Shown: piece after piece, positions 27,542 to 35,246 of the stretch
Layout of the letters: every line of letters begins with the position of its first letter
Numbering within the stretch: the stretch's first letter is position 1
Source of the DNA: UBA7672 sp041166025
GTDB taxonomy: Bacteria > Pseudomonadota > Alphaproteobacteria > Caulobacterales > Hyphomonadaceae
Direction of reading: 5' to 3'
Length of the DNA stretch: 64,000 nucleotides
Assembly (NCBI GenBank): GCA_041166025.1
Contig: JBEAMJ010000047.1
Span: 62,001 to 126,000 of the forward strand
Position numbers and translations under genes: made by a program
Notes under the pieces: model-generated
Databases searched by the model: none
Seen by the model: the letters and a program-made list of their open reading frames with translations, nothing else
Told to the model about the DNA's origin: nothing

Positions 27542-28222
27542 CTAGTCGACGATCTTTTCCGCTTTCGGATCGATCAACCGATACCCCAGCCCGCGTTCCG
27601 TCAAGATGCGGTTCGAACCGATCTTCCGGCGCAGACGACCGACAAAAACCTCGATCGTGTTCGAATCCCGGTCGAAATCCTGATCGTAGATGTGCTCGAC
27701 CAGCTCCGTGCGCGGCACCACACGCCCCTGATGGTGCATCAGGTAGGAGAGCACGCGGTATTCATGCGCGGTCAGCTTGATGGGCTCACCATTGACCGAT
27801 GCCCGCGCCGCGCGCGTATCGACCCGCAGGTCGCCGCACTCCAATGCAGCACTCGCATGGCCTGCTGCCCGGCGCATCAGCGCCCGCAGACGCGCCAGCA
27901 GTTCCTCAGTTACGAACGGCTTGGTGAGGTAGTCGTCCGCGCCGGCGTCAAAGCCCGCGACCTTTTCGCTCCAGCGATCGCGCGCCGTGAGAATCAGCAC
28001 GGGCATGTCTTTCCCGCTTGCGCGCCACTTCTCGAGCACGCGCACGCCATCCATCTTGGGCAAGCCAAGGTCGAGCACGGCAGCGTCGTAGGGTTCGGTC
28101 TCGCCGAGAAAATGCCCCTCCTCACCATCTGGCGCGAGGTCCACGGCATAGCCCGATTGAGCCAGCGCTTCGCTCAGCTGGCGTCCCAGATCGGGATCGT
28201 CTTCAACAACAAGGACTCTCAT
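27542..28222 (-). CDS. feuP: FeuP-like OmpR-family response regulator
   Basis: 226 residues. Receiver with acidic pair ED (residues 7-9), phospho-acceptor Asp51 (AVLDLGLPKMDG), Thr in 'LILTARDRW', Lys in 'YLTKPFVTEEL'; winged-helix DNA-binding domain ('KLTAHEYRVLSYLMHHQGRV', 'TIEVFVGRLRRKIG', 'TERGLGYRL'). Partner of the kinase immediately downstream. Preceded 15 nt upstream by a small secreted PepSY-type protein that may modulate the kinase. First regulator of the long envelope/cytochrome c run. Confidence 0.8.
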   Translation of the reverse strand: MRVLVVEDDPDLGRQLSEALAQSGYAVDLAPDGEEGHFLGETEPYDAAVLDLGLPKMDGVRVLEKWRASGKDMPVLILTARDRWSEKVAGFDAGADDYLTKPFVTEELLARLRALMRRAAGHASAALECGDLRVDTRAARASVNGEPIKLTAHEYRVLSYLMHHQGRVVPRTELVEHIYDQDFDRDSNTIEVFVGRLRRKIGSNRILTERGLGYRLIDPKAEKIVD

Positions 28223-28236
28223 CTCAGTTCCAACCC

Positions 28237-28566
28237 TTACTCTTCGCGGCCCGTGGCTGCATTGACGCGCAGGTTGAGGCGGCGGCCATCCTCGGTCATC
28301 CAGGCAATGATGTAGTAGCCGCCGGACTTTCGCGCATCGAGATGCTGGCCGCCGTACTTGGAGCGGAGATCACGCAGCACATCGCTCAACGACACTTCGC
28401 GCTGAGGCTGTCGATCGTCGCGCGGGCGGTCCCACGAGTCACCACGCTGGAACGGGTTATCGAACGGCTGGTCGCGATCGCGGCCACGCTGAGCGTGCGC
28501 GGGCGACATCGCCGCGCTTGCCATGAGCACGGCCACCATCATCGGAATCAGGATTCTTCGCAACAT
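28237..28566 (-). CDS. Small secreted PepSY-type protein, possible FeuN-like kinase modulator
   Basis: 109 residues. Signal peptide (residues 1-25, 'MLRRILIPMMVAVLMASAA'), an Arg/Asp/Gln-rich disordered stretch (about 26-56), then a PepSY-like domain: 'LSDVLRDLRSKYGG' and 'LDARKSGGYYIIAWMTEDGR' ending 'RLNLRVNAATGREE'. Small secreted PepSY proteins often sit beside PhoPQ-type pairs. In S. meliloti the short periplasmic protein FeuN, encoded upstream of feuPQ, inhibits FeuQ; this gene has the same position, size class and export signal, so an analogous role is plausible but is inference. A longer frame starts at 28671; the ATG at 28566 begins the signal peptide. RNA-level coupling to feuP is likely (14-nt gap). 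Confidence 0.75.
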   Translation of the reverse strand: MLRRILIPMMVAVLMASAAMSPAHAQRGRDRDQPFDNPFQRGDSWDRPRDDRQPQREVSLSDVLRDLRSKYGGQHLDARKSGGYYIIAWMTEDGRRLNLRVNAATGREE

Positions 28567-28667
28567 GATGCGAGATTTACGGCCAACACAGTGAACCCCG
28601 TCTGAACGGCTGCATCCCATGCCAGAACGATGCAGTTTCCACTGTAAATTGCTGGAAATCCCTGCAT

Positions 28668-29564
28668 TCATCGTTGCACGTCAGTTTTGCGGGCAGACCA
28701 GTTGCGGATGAACTCGCGAAGCTCGGGATCGTCTTTGCGAGGCAGAACGATCATCAGGCGCACTAGCAGATCGCCCGGCGTGGGCCGCGTCTGCACACCC
28801 TTGCCGCGCAGCTTGAGCAAATCGCCCGAGCTGGCCCCCGGCGGCACCGACATGGTCACCATGCCGGACGGCGTGCTCACTGGAACCTTGCCGCCCTCGA
28901 CAGCCTCGGCCAACGAGATTCGCAGATCCATGCGAATGTCGTCCCCGTCGCGGCGGAACACGGGATGCTCGCCGACCTTGATCTCGACCAGCGCATCGCC
29001 AGTTGGACCATTGCCGGCGCCAGGGAGGCCCTGCCCCTTCAGCCTGAGCGTCTGGCCGGATGTCAGCCCGGCGGGGATAGCAAGGTCGAGCGTGCGCCCG
29101 TCAGACATGGTGACACGCCGCTTGCCGCCATTCACCGCGTCGAGGAAATCGACTTCCATGCGGTAGCGAACGTCCTCGCCACGCTGCTGCCCAAAACCGC
29201 GTGCGCCCCCGCCCCGGCTAAAGAGGCCATCGAACAGATCTTCGAACACATCTCCGCGCTGGCCGCGCGCTCGCGCCCCGGCTGCGGCGCCAGCGAATCC
29301 GCCGCCAAACCCCGCGCCTGGCTGGAATTGCGGCCGCTCGTTGCCGTCGGCATCGATCTCACCGCGGTCATAACGATTGCGTTGCGCTTCGTCGGTCAGG
29401 AGGTTGAACGCCGCAGTCACGCGCTTGAAACGCTCCGCCGAAGCGTTGTCATTCGGGCGCACGTCGGGGTGCAGCTCTTTGGCGAGCTTGCGATACGCTT
29501 TCCTGATCTCCTCAGCGCTCGAGGCCCTGGGCACTCCAAGCGCTGCGTAGGGATCCCAGCTCAA
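28668..29564 (-). CDS. cbpA: CbpA-like J-domain co-chaperone
   Basis: 298 residues. N-terminal J domain (residues 1-68, 'DPYAALGVPRASSAEEIRKA', HPD in 'ELHPDVRPND'), a Gly/Phe/Arg-rich linker (about 78-125), and two DnaJ C-terminal beta domains ('DFLDAVNGGKRRVTMSDG', 'LDLAIPAGLTSGQTLRLKG', 'ISLAEAVEGGKVPVSTPSG'). No zinc-finger CxxCxGxG repeats, so it is class B (CbpA/DjlA-like), not DnaJ itself. It stimulates DnaK ATPase and hands over clients. Monocistronic by spacing; 100 bp separate it from the PepSY gene. Confidence 0.88.
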   Translation of the reverse strand: MSWDPYAALGVPRASSAEEIRKAYRKLAKELHPDVRPNDNASAERFKRVTAAFNLLTDEAQRNRYDRGEIDADGNERPQFQPGAGFGGGFAGAAAGARARGQRGDVFEDLFDGLFSRGGGARGFGQQRGEDVRYRMEVDFLDAVNGGKRRVTMSDGRTLDLAIPAGLTSGQTLRLKGQGLPGAGNGPTGDALVEIKVGEHPVFRRDGDDIRMDLRISLAEAVEGGKVPVSTPSGMVTMSVPPGASSGDLLKLRGKGVQTRPTPGDLLVRLMIVLPRKDDPELREFIRNWSARKTDVQR

Positions 29565-30064
29565 CTGTCGATCCTTGCCGAAAACCTTGCCCTAGCGTGG
29601 GACGTCATGCCTCCGCAAGACAAGCCGGAAGATGGCAGAGATTGAGGCGAATCTGAAGTTTTTGCGTCCCCCGGGGTGCGGGAATGGTGACTTGCCCGCC
29701 CGTCCGGGCGCCCGTCTCGCCGTTTGGCCCCAAAAGGGCGGCTACGATCACGGCTTCGCCTCCGAGTGGAAAAACCGCAACAGACGGAGATACGTCCCAG
29801 TCGCGTATCGATTCGCCGCCCAAAATCCGAACTTTGGGGCCTCCGCGCCCCCGACCGAGGCAATTCCGACGCCCCGAATGTCTCCATCCTTCCGTGCACG
29901 GCGTATCCATGACAACGCAACGGTCTAACTGTTCCGCGCGCCCTCCCCACCGCAACTGGTTGCTCCCCGCGCCTTACTAACGAAATGACGCCGGAATGGA
30001 CCGTTTTCGCCGAGCGCTCTCGCGCAGGCTGGCAGAAGATGCTTGGGGTTCTCGCCTCGCTTCT
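29565..30064. other. 500-bp intergenic region with no supported gene
   Basis: Lies between the end of the YbaL-type gene and the start of the J-protein gene, both on the minus strand. Several frames are open for about 100 codons on both strands, but the best one (minus, 29605-29955) uses third-position bases unlike the strongly GC3-biased neighbours and resembles nothing I know. A few GC-rich stems occur around 29690-29760. It should hold the J-protein promoter near 29570-29700; a structured RNA is possible but I see no family signature. Confidence 0.4.
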
Positions 30065-31750
30065 CTAGGCACGCTGAGTAACACGACGTGGAATGAAGGC
30101 CGCTGCCCTTTCTATCATAGCGTCCGCAATCTCCTGCTCGCCAGACACGATGAGATCGGCCCCCAGACCGCGCAGATGCTCCACCTCCGCATCCGAATGC
30201 GCGCGTGCGTATACCTTGACGGCCGGGTTGAGCTCGCGCGCCAGCTCGACAATGCCGCCGGCCTCGAACCCGTCAGGTACTGTCACGAAGATCAAGTCGG
30301 CCGTCCCTGCACCTGCAGCTTCCATCGCCTCCCGTGATATCCCGTTGCCTTGCACAGCGGCCACGCCACGCGCGAGCAGCGTTTCAACCAGGTCGAGCCT
30401 GTCCTCGATCACCGCATAGGTCGCACCCGCCGAATCCAGCGCTTTTCCGATCAGCGATCCGACGCGGCCATAGCCGATCAGTACCGCGCGCTTGGGCGCA
30501 ACAGCTGGCGCAGGCGTAGGCGCGACAACAGTCATCGCCGCTGCGTCGGGCTTCGTGGCCAGACGATCCAGAACGGCGAACAACAGCGGGTTGAGGACAA
30601 TCGAGATGATCGCCCCGCCCAGGATCGCGTTTCGCGCCTCCTCGGGGATCAGGCCAAGCTGCAGACCGATCCCGGCGAGAATGAAAGAGAATTCTGCAAT
30701 CTGCCCGCGCGCGCCCGTCACTGTCGCGGCAGCATCAGCGGGCGTGCCAAACACGCGCAGTAATCCGTAACTCAGCATTGACCGCAACACGACAATCAGA
30801 CCCACTGCCGCAATCAAGGGCCACGGATCGCCAAGCAGCAAGCTAGGGTCGAACAACATTCCGACCGACACAAAGAACAGCACGGCGAACGCATCACGCA
30901 ATGGCAGAGTCTCGTTAGCTGCCTGCTGCGAGAGCTCGCTCTCCGCCATGATAAGTCCGGCGAACAGCGCACCGAGCGCCACCGAAATCCCAAACAGCGC
31001 CGACGCCGCATAGGCCACCCCGAGCGCAATCGATAGGACGCAGAGCCGGAACAGCTCGCGCGAGCCCATGTGGACGACGCGATGCAAAATCCACGGCACC
31101 AGCCGCCTGCCGGCCAGCATCATGATGAGCGCGAAGGCCGCAACCTTGCCAATCGTCAGCGCCAAAGCAATGCCGATATCCTGCAGCTGCAGGACGGTCA
31201 TGGCCTCGCCGTTCGCGGCCCCGCTACGAATTTGCGCCCAGGTCGGAAGCAGCACCATGGCCAGCACCATGGCCAGGTCTTCCACCACCAGCCACCCAAC
31301 GGTGAGCTTGCCGCGCTCGGTCTGGATCAACCGCTTGTCCTGCAGGTTGCGCAATGTGACCACCGTCGAGGCGACTGACAGCGAGAGTCCGAACACGACG
31401 CCGGCTTCCGCACCCCAACCCAGCAGCATCGAGACGCCAACCCCAGCAGCGACGGTGCATGCAATGGTCAGCAGGGTCATCGGGACCGCTACTCCGCGCA
31501 CCGACATCAGGTCGCGCGGCGAGAAATGCAGCCCCACCCCGAACATCAGCAGGATCACGCCGACATCGGCCACCTCCTGCGCCAGCCCTTCGTCTGCAAC
31601 AAATCCCGGCGTTGAAGGCCCGATCAGAACGCCGGCAAGCAGATATCCTAGCAGCGGGGAAAGCTTCAGCCGGCTGGCAATCGCACCGAACACGAACGCC
31701 AGGCAGAAGCCGACTGCTAGCAGCGCGATCAATGGGGAGTCATGCGTCAC
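30065..31750 (-). CDS. ybaL: YbaL/KefB-type monovalent cation:proton antiporter with RCK domain
   Basis: 561 residues. About 12 transmembrane helices of the CPA2 type ('SPLLGYLLAGVLIGPSTPGF', 'ADVGVILLMFGVGLHFSPRD', 'VASTVVTLRNLQDKRLI', 'GWLVVEDLAMVLAMVLLPTW') and a C-terminal TrkA-N/RCK domain ('VLIGYGRVGSLIGKALD', GxGxxG Rossmann). These match E. coli YbaL closely in motif order. It probably moves K+ or Na+ out in exchange for H+ under nucleotide control. The GTG at 31750 (VTHDSPLIALL) is chosen because YbaL proteins start with the same 'xHxxPLI' segment; the longer open frame upstream is basic and would overlap the divergent gene. Confidence 0.88.
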   Translation of the reverse strand: MTHDSPLIALLAVGFCLAFVFGAIASRLKLSPLLGYLLAGVLIGPSTPGFVADEGLAQEVADVGVILLMFGVGLHFSPRDLMSVRGVAVPMTLLTIACTVAAGVGVSMLLGWGAEAGVVFGLSLSVASTVVTLRNLQDKRLIQTERGKLTVGWLVVEDLAMVLAMVLLPTWAQIRSGAANGEAMTVLQLQDIGIALALTIGKVAAFALIMMLAGRRLVPWILHRVVHMGSRELFRLCVLSIALGVAYAASALFGISVALGALFAGLIMAESELSQQAANETLPLRDAFAVLFFVSVGMLFDPSLLLGDPWPLIAAVGLIVVLRSMLSYGLLRVFGTPADAAATVTGARGQIAEFSFILAGIGLQLGLIPEEARNAILGGAIISIVLNPLLFAVLDRLATKPDAAAMTVVAPTPAPAVAPKRAVLIGYGRVGSLIGKALDSAGATYAVIEDRLDLVETLLARGVAAVQGNGISREAMEAAGAGTADLIFVTVPDGFEAGGIVELARELNPAVKVYARAHSDAEVEHLRGLGADLIVSGEQEIADAMIERAAAFIPRRVTQRA

Positions 31751-31920
31751 GAATGCGTGCTCCCGTCTGCCTGCGTGGACCAAATCCGAGCTTCGCAGAT
31801 AGGCAATCCCGAAAGCAAAGAAATTCGTGCGCCGGTGCGAACCTAACCCGACATTTCGGCAGCGTGCCAAGGCGGCCTTAACCATCTTGTGCGATCCAAG
31901 GGCTCCGTTTGGAAACCGCC

Positions 31921-32412
31921 ATGCGCTACCGCGAGCCAAAACGACTGCGCATCATTTCGTTCGCCAGCGTCTTGCTGGTGCTCACCGGCCTGCCGACCAT
32001 CGTTGGGATTACCCGCCTCGCGCCGGACCCAGCAGGCGCACCGCCCGGCATCGTCACCACATACGCGTCTGGCCTGTCCGCGCTCGGCGGCGCTGGGTTT
32101 GCCGCCACCGGTCTAGCCGCCCTTTTCGGCGTCTGGCTCGTCGTCAGCCAGCGCCGCGATGTCGGCCGCGTCTATCTGATGGCCAGCTCGCGACGCCGCC
32201 GCAACCTCGTCGAGGACGCCCGTACACTGGCTGTGATCCTGGGCACCGCCGGCCTCATCATCGGCAGCCTCGCAGGCCTATACGCGGGCATGATCCATGC
32301 GCGACCAGATCTCATCGAGCGCTTCCCACTTCCCTTCCTCACCCCGGCCCTCGCCATCAGCTGCCTGCTCGGCGGCGGACTGCTGTACGTCGCCGGGCGC
32401 ATCGGCCGCTAG
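31921..32412 (+). CDS. Small four-helix membrane protein of unknown function
   Basis: 163 residues with about four hydrophobic helices (about 14-32, 50-78, 103-125, 138-158) and a basic loop 'SSRRRRNLVED'. I recognise no domain. The ATG at 31921 is chosen over a TTG 12 nt upstream. Divergent from the YbaL gene (170 bp between starts), so they may share a control region, though nothing in the sequence shows a shared operator. Confidence 0.55.
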   Translation: MRYREPKRLRIISFASVLLVLTGLPTIVGITRLAPDPAGAPPGIVTTYASGLSALGGAGFAATGLAALFGVWLVVSQRRDVGRVYLMASSRRRRNLVEDARTLAVILGTAGLIIGSLAGLYAGMIHARPDLIERFPLPFLTPALAISCLLGGGLLYVAGRIGR

Positions 32413-32680
32413 CGCTTCTCCCAGCCGAGCAGCGCGATCACTACTTCGATTGCCAGCAGCGCCAGGAGGCCTTGCCACCAGGAATCGTCGCCCGAGTTGT
32501 CGTCATTCCCCCGTCGCCGTCTTGGGGCTCAGGCGGAACGGATCGAGGAACGACCCGCCGATCGGCGCTTGCTCTCTCAACCACGTCAGATGTCGAAGCC
32601 GGCGGCGCATCGGCCGGCGGCTCCATGATGCTGCCATCGCTTTGTCCCTGATCTGCCGGATCAGGCCCGGCTGCCCTCAC
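32409..32680 (-). pseudogene. Frameshifted small tail-anchored membrane protein (candidate)
   Basis: Reading from a GTG at 32680, a disordered acidic/Pro-rich stretch (EPPADAPPASTSDVVERASA ... VPPEPQDGDGG) is open in one frame until about 32515; in another frame, starting at the same place, the sequence continues DDNSGDDSWWQGLLALLAIE and a hydrophobic helix ending in GWEKR and a stop at 32409. The switch falls at a run of five G (minus strand; CCCCC near 32510-32514): one extra G would fuse both halves into an about 90-residue protein with one C-terminal transmembrane helix. Either a real frameshift or a homopolymer sequencing error. Stop overlaps the convergent membrane gene's stop. Confidence 0.4.
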
Positions 32681-32753
32681 GTTACGGCTAGGCGGATGCG
32701 CTTCGCCGAACTAAACCTGCCGCCCACGTCAATCGTCGCGCAGGAAACGCACC

Positions 32754-33536
32754 ATGAAACTCGACAGCTCGATCTCGGCCATCGTCACCGGTGGCGCCTC
32801 CGGCCTCGGCGGTGCCACCGTGAAGGCCTTGCGCAATCATGGTGTGAAGGTCGCGATTTTCGACATGAACGAGAAGACCGGTACGGCCTTCGCCGCTGAA
32901 ACCGGCGCTGTCTACTGCAACGTTAATGTCACCGACGACGCCTCGGTCGATGCCGGCTTCGCCGCCGCCCGCGCCGCCAACGGCCAGGAGCGTATCCTCG
33001 TCAACTGCGCCGGCACGGGTAACGCCTTCAAGACCGCCGGTCGCAACAAGGAGACGGGCGAGATCAAGTCGTTCCCGATCAAGGAATTCGACCGCATCAT
33101 CCAGATCAACCTCGTCGGTACTTTCCGCTGCATCGCCAAGTCCGCCGCGGGCATGCTTACGTTGCCTGTACTGCCCGACGGCGATCGGGGCATCATCATC
33201 AATACAGCCTCTGTCGCCGCAGAGGACGGCCAGATGGGCCAAGCTGCCTACTCTGCCTCGAAGGGCGGCGTCGTCGGCATGACGCTACCAATCGCACGCG
33301 ACCTGTCGAGCGAAGCCATCCGCGTCAATACGATCCTGCCCGGTCTCTTCAACACGCCGCTGCTCGCTGGCGCCCCTGAGAACGTGAAAGCCGCGCTCGC
33401 CGCCACCGTGCTCAACCCCAAACGCCTCGGCATGCCCGACGAATACGCCAGCCTCGCCCTGCAGATGGTGCAGAACGGCTACTTCAACGGCGAAAGCGTC
33501 CGCCTCGACGGCGGCATCCGCATGCAACCGCGGTAA
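32754..33536 (+). CDS. SDR oxidoreductase, 3-hydroxyacyl-CoA dehydrogenase type II-like
   Basis: 260 residues. Rossmann motif TGGASGLGGATV (residues 12-23), Asp of the NAD-preferring 'IFDMNEK', NAG-equivalent 'LVNCAGTGNA', catalytic Ser in 'IINTASVAAEDGQ', YSASK (Tyr-x-x-x-Lys) and 'NTILPGLFNTPLL'. The overall pattern resembles HSD17B10/short-chain 3-hydroxyacyl-CoA dehydrogenases, which oxidise 3-hydroxyacyl-CoA in beta-oxidation with NAD+. A purine-rich stretch (CAGGAAACGCACC) before the ATG serves as ribosome site. Free-standing on its strand; no other beta-oxidation gene is adjacent (an enoyl-CoA hydratase lies 18 kb away). Confidence 0.82.
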   Translation: MKLDSSISAIVTGGASGLGGATVKALRNHGVKVAIFDMNEKTGTAFAAETGAVYCNVNVTDDASVDAGFAAARAANGQERILVNCAGTGNAFKTAGRNKETGEIKSFPIKEFDRIIQINLVGTFRCIAKSAAGMLTLPVLPDGDRGIIINTASVAAEDGQMGQAAYSASKGGVVGMTLPIARDLSSEAIRVNTILPGLFNTPLLAGAPENVKAALAATVLNPKRLGMPDEYASLALQMVQNGYFNGESVRLDGGIRMQPR

Positions 33537-33634
33537 CCTTGCTAACTCCTCCCCCTTAGCAGGGGACGGTTTCGCCCATCGGACCTTCAACAAGCCGCAT
33601 GCAGGTGGGGGTCCGCCTAAAGGGGACTCCCGCC

Positions 33635-34096
33635 ATGCAGATCACCCTCACCCCCATCGGCTACGTCCGCGCCACCCGCGCCAATCCCACGGACGACAAC
33701 TGGGACAGCGAAACCACGCGCATCGAGCTCGACACATCGCGCTTCAACGCCGACGCACTGCTCAGTCTCGACACATACTCCCATGTCGAAGTGCTCTACT
33801 GGTTCCACCACACCGAGGCTGCCACGCCCACGCTCGGCGCGCGTCATCCGCGCGGCAACACTGCATGGCCGCTCGCCGGGGTTTTCGCGCAGCGCGGCAA
33901 GAACCGCCCTAACCGCATCGGCCTCACAACCTGCGAGGTCCTCAAGGTCGACGGCACAACCCTCCATCTGAAAGGCCTGGACGCCATCGACGGGACGCCT
34001 GTGCTCGACCTCAAGCCTTGGATGTCCGGCTTTGCCCCTCGCGGCGAGATTCGTGAGCCTGAATGGGCGAAGGAGCTGATGGCAGCGTATTGGTAG
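33635..34096 (+). CDS. TsaA/TrmO-like (UPF0066) SAM-binding protein
   Basis: 153 residues. Begins MQITLTPIGYVRATRANPTD and shows the family core: 'LDTYSHVEVLYWFHHTE', 'HPRGNTAWPLAGVFAQRGKN' and 'RPNRIGLTTCEVLKVDG', 'KGLDAIDGTPVLDLKPW'. Full-length TrmO (about 235 residues in E. coli) N6-methylates threonylcarbamoyl-adenosine 37 in tRNA; this is the short single-domain form, which binds SAM but whose substrate is less certain. The ATG at 33635 is chosen from the family start; the open frame continues 12 codons upstream without support. Confidence 0.78.
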   Translation: MQITLTPIGYVRATRANPTDDNWDSETTRIELDTSRFNADALLSLDTYSHVEVLYWFHHTEAATPTLGARHPRGNTAWPLAGVFAQRGKNRPNRIGLTTCEVLKVDGTTLHLKGLDAIDGTPVLDLKPWMSGFAPRGEIREPEWAKELMAAYW

Positions 34097-34097
34097 A

Positions 34098-34493
34098 TCA
34101 ATCTCGCTGCCGCGACGCCCCCGTCGCATCGTCGATGGCAAACCGCCACTTGCCGTCGTTCCCGCGCTTCAGCACCTCGACCGAGACCCCGTCCTGGTCG
34201 ATCCAACCCTCGGCGTCCAGCATCTCCCAGCGTAGGCTGCACAGCGCGACATCGCCGGCCACTACCACACTCTCATACTTGCCTTTCAGCTTCATCGGCG
34301 AGGCAAGAAAGCCGTCCAGCGCCGCCTTGATCTGATCGGTCCCGCGCGCAAACGCGACGCCGTCGAACGTGAACGCTGCATCGGCCGAATAGAGGGCCAG
34401 CAGCCCACCCCCGTCGCGCGCGTTGAAACGCTCCACGAACGCTGCCCCCATTTCCTCCGGTGTCGACACGCCCATCTGCTTCTCCCAGCTCAT
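34098..34493 (-). CDS. SnoaL-like/NTF2-fold protein
   Basis: 131 residues. 'TPEEMGAAFVERFNARDGGG' followed by 'LLALYSADAAFTFDG', 'GTDQIKAALDGFLA', 'VVVAGDVALCSLRWEM' and 'GKWRFAIDDATG' is the standard cone-fold pattern of the SnoaL/SgcJ group, small proteins that act as isomerases, hydrolases or binding subunits. Substrate unknown. Stop codon is 1 nt from the convergent TsaA-like gene's stop. The ATG at 34493 is preferred; upstream codons read into a region bordering the GTA remnant. Confidence 0.6.
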   Translation of the reverse strand: MSWEKQMGVSTPEEMGAAFVERFNARDGGGLLALYSADAAFTFDGVAFARGTDQIKAALDGFLASPMKLKGKYESVVVAGDVALCSLRWEMLDAEGWIDQDGVSVEVLKRGNDGKWRFAIDDATGASRQRD

Positions 34494-34570
34494 CGGGCGG
34501 CATAATCCCCAGAGACCTGCCAAGATCAAGCCGACGGCGGGGCTTGCGCGTCGCCAACCAAGAGATCAGG

Positions 34571-35115
34571 TCACGAAGCGGAGAAATTCACCTCCTCTGT
34601 TGCATCAAGTTCTGCACGCCGCAGCACGCGCGCCCTGCCTGTCGACGATCAGATAGCCGCGTGGCCAATCACCGAAGGCCATAGAGAACGAGTTCAGCGC
34701 AATGCCCGACATGTCCTCGCTCCCGGCCGCCGGATAGCCGAGCAGGCTGGCCGCCCCCGCCACGCCCTTGCGCCACAGGTAAATGCAAGCCGCATTCTTG
34801 AGCTTGCGCACCGCCGACACCGTCTGATGGCTCATGCCAAAAAGCGCATTGGGCCTGAACTGGCTCTTCAACGCATAGACCAGCTCGATCAGCCGGTCGA
34901 TTGCATTACTCGCGGCGAATGCCGCCGCTGCGCCCGAGAGGATGAACCCGATCCTGCCCCAGGCGCAGCTCAACTCCGCGATCATGTGATAGCTCTAGAA
35001 GTCCCCTGGCTTGAATGACCCATCACCCACCCTGAACGCCGCCAGCACTTCCGCAATCAGCAAATACGCCTCCGCATGCACGCCCGCAGGCGCGTTCACT
35101 TTGTCTCGATTGTCC
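34571..35115 (-). pseudogene. HK97-type/GTA major capsid protein, decayed
   Basis: The minus-strand translation matches the second half of GTA/HK97 major capsid proteins: 'SCAWGRIGFILSGAAAAFAA', 'LIELVYALKSQFRPNALFGM', 'VSAVRKLKNAACIYLWRKG', 'GAASLLGYPAAGSEDM', 'FSMAFGDWPRGYLIVDRQG'. Damage: an in-frame TAG at 34995-34997 (context GDGSFKPGDF*SYH, where capsids have GF-L-SY), upstream homology continuing to about 35115, loss of the 'RDPYTxKPYVLFYTTK' segment, and a frameshift before a recognisable 'GVQN' and terminal 'EVNFSAS*' (34571). The N-terminal scaffold-like part is missing. Not expected to make a capsid. Confidence 0.78.
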
Positions 35116-35246
35116 TGGGTGTTCCGAGAAAGCGGATTTGATCCGTCGCGCCTCAGGGGCTCTCCGCCGGGCGAGCCCAGTCGCGCTGCAACGCAAAAAT
35201 GGCACTGCCGAAAAGGCGGCCTCGATCCACCTATGGGGCAACTTCC

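Noticed and set aside
29605..29955. 116-codon minus-strand frame in the J-protein/YbaL gap
   Set aside because: Codon third positions are not GC-biased as in neighbours, no ribosome site or homology seen; kept only as intergenic sequence.
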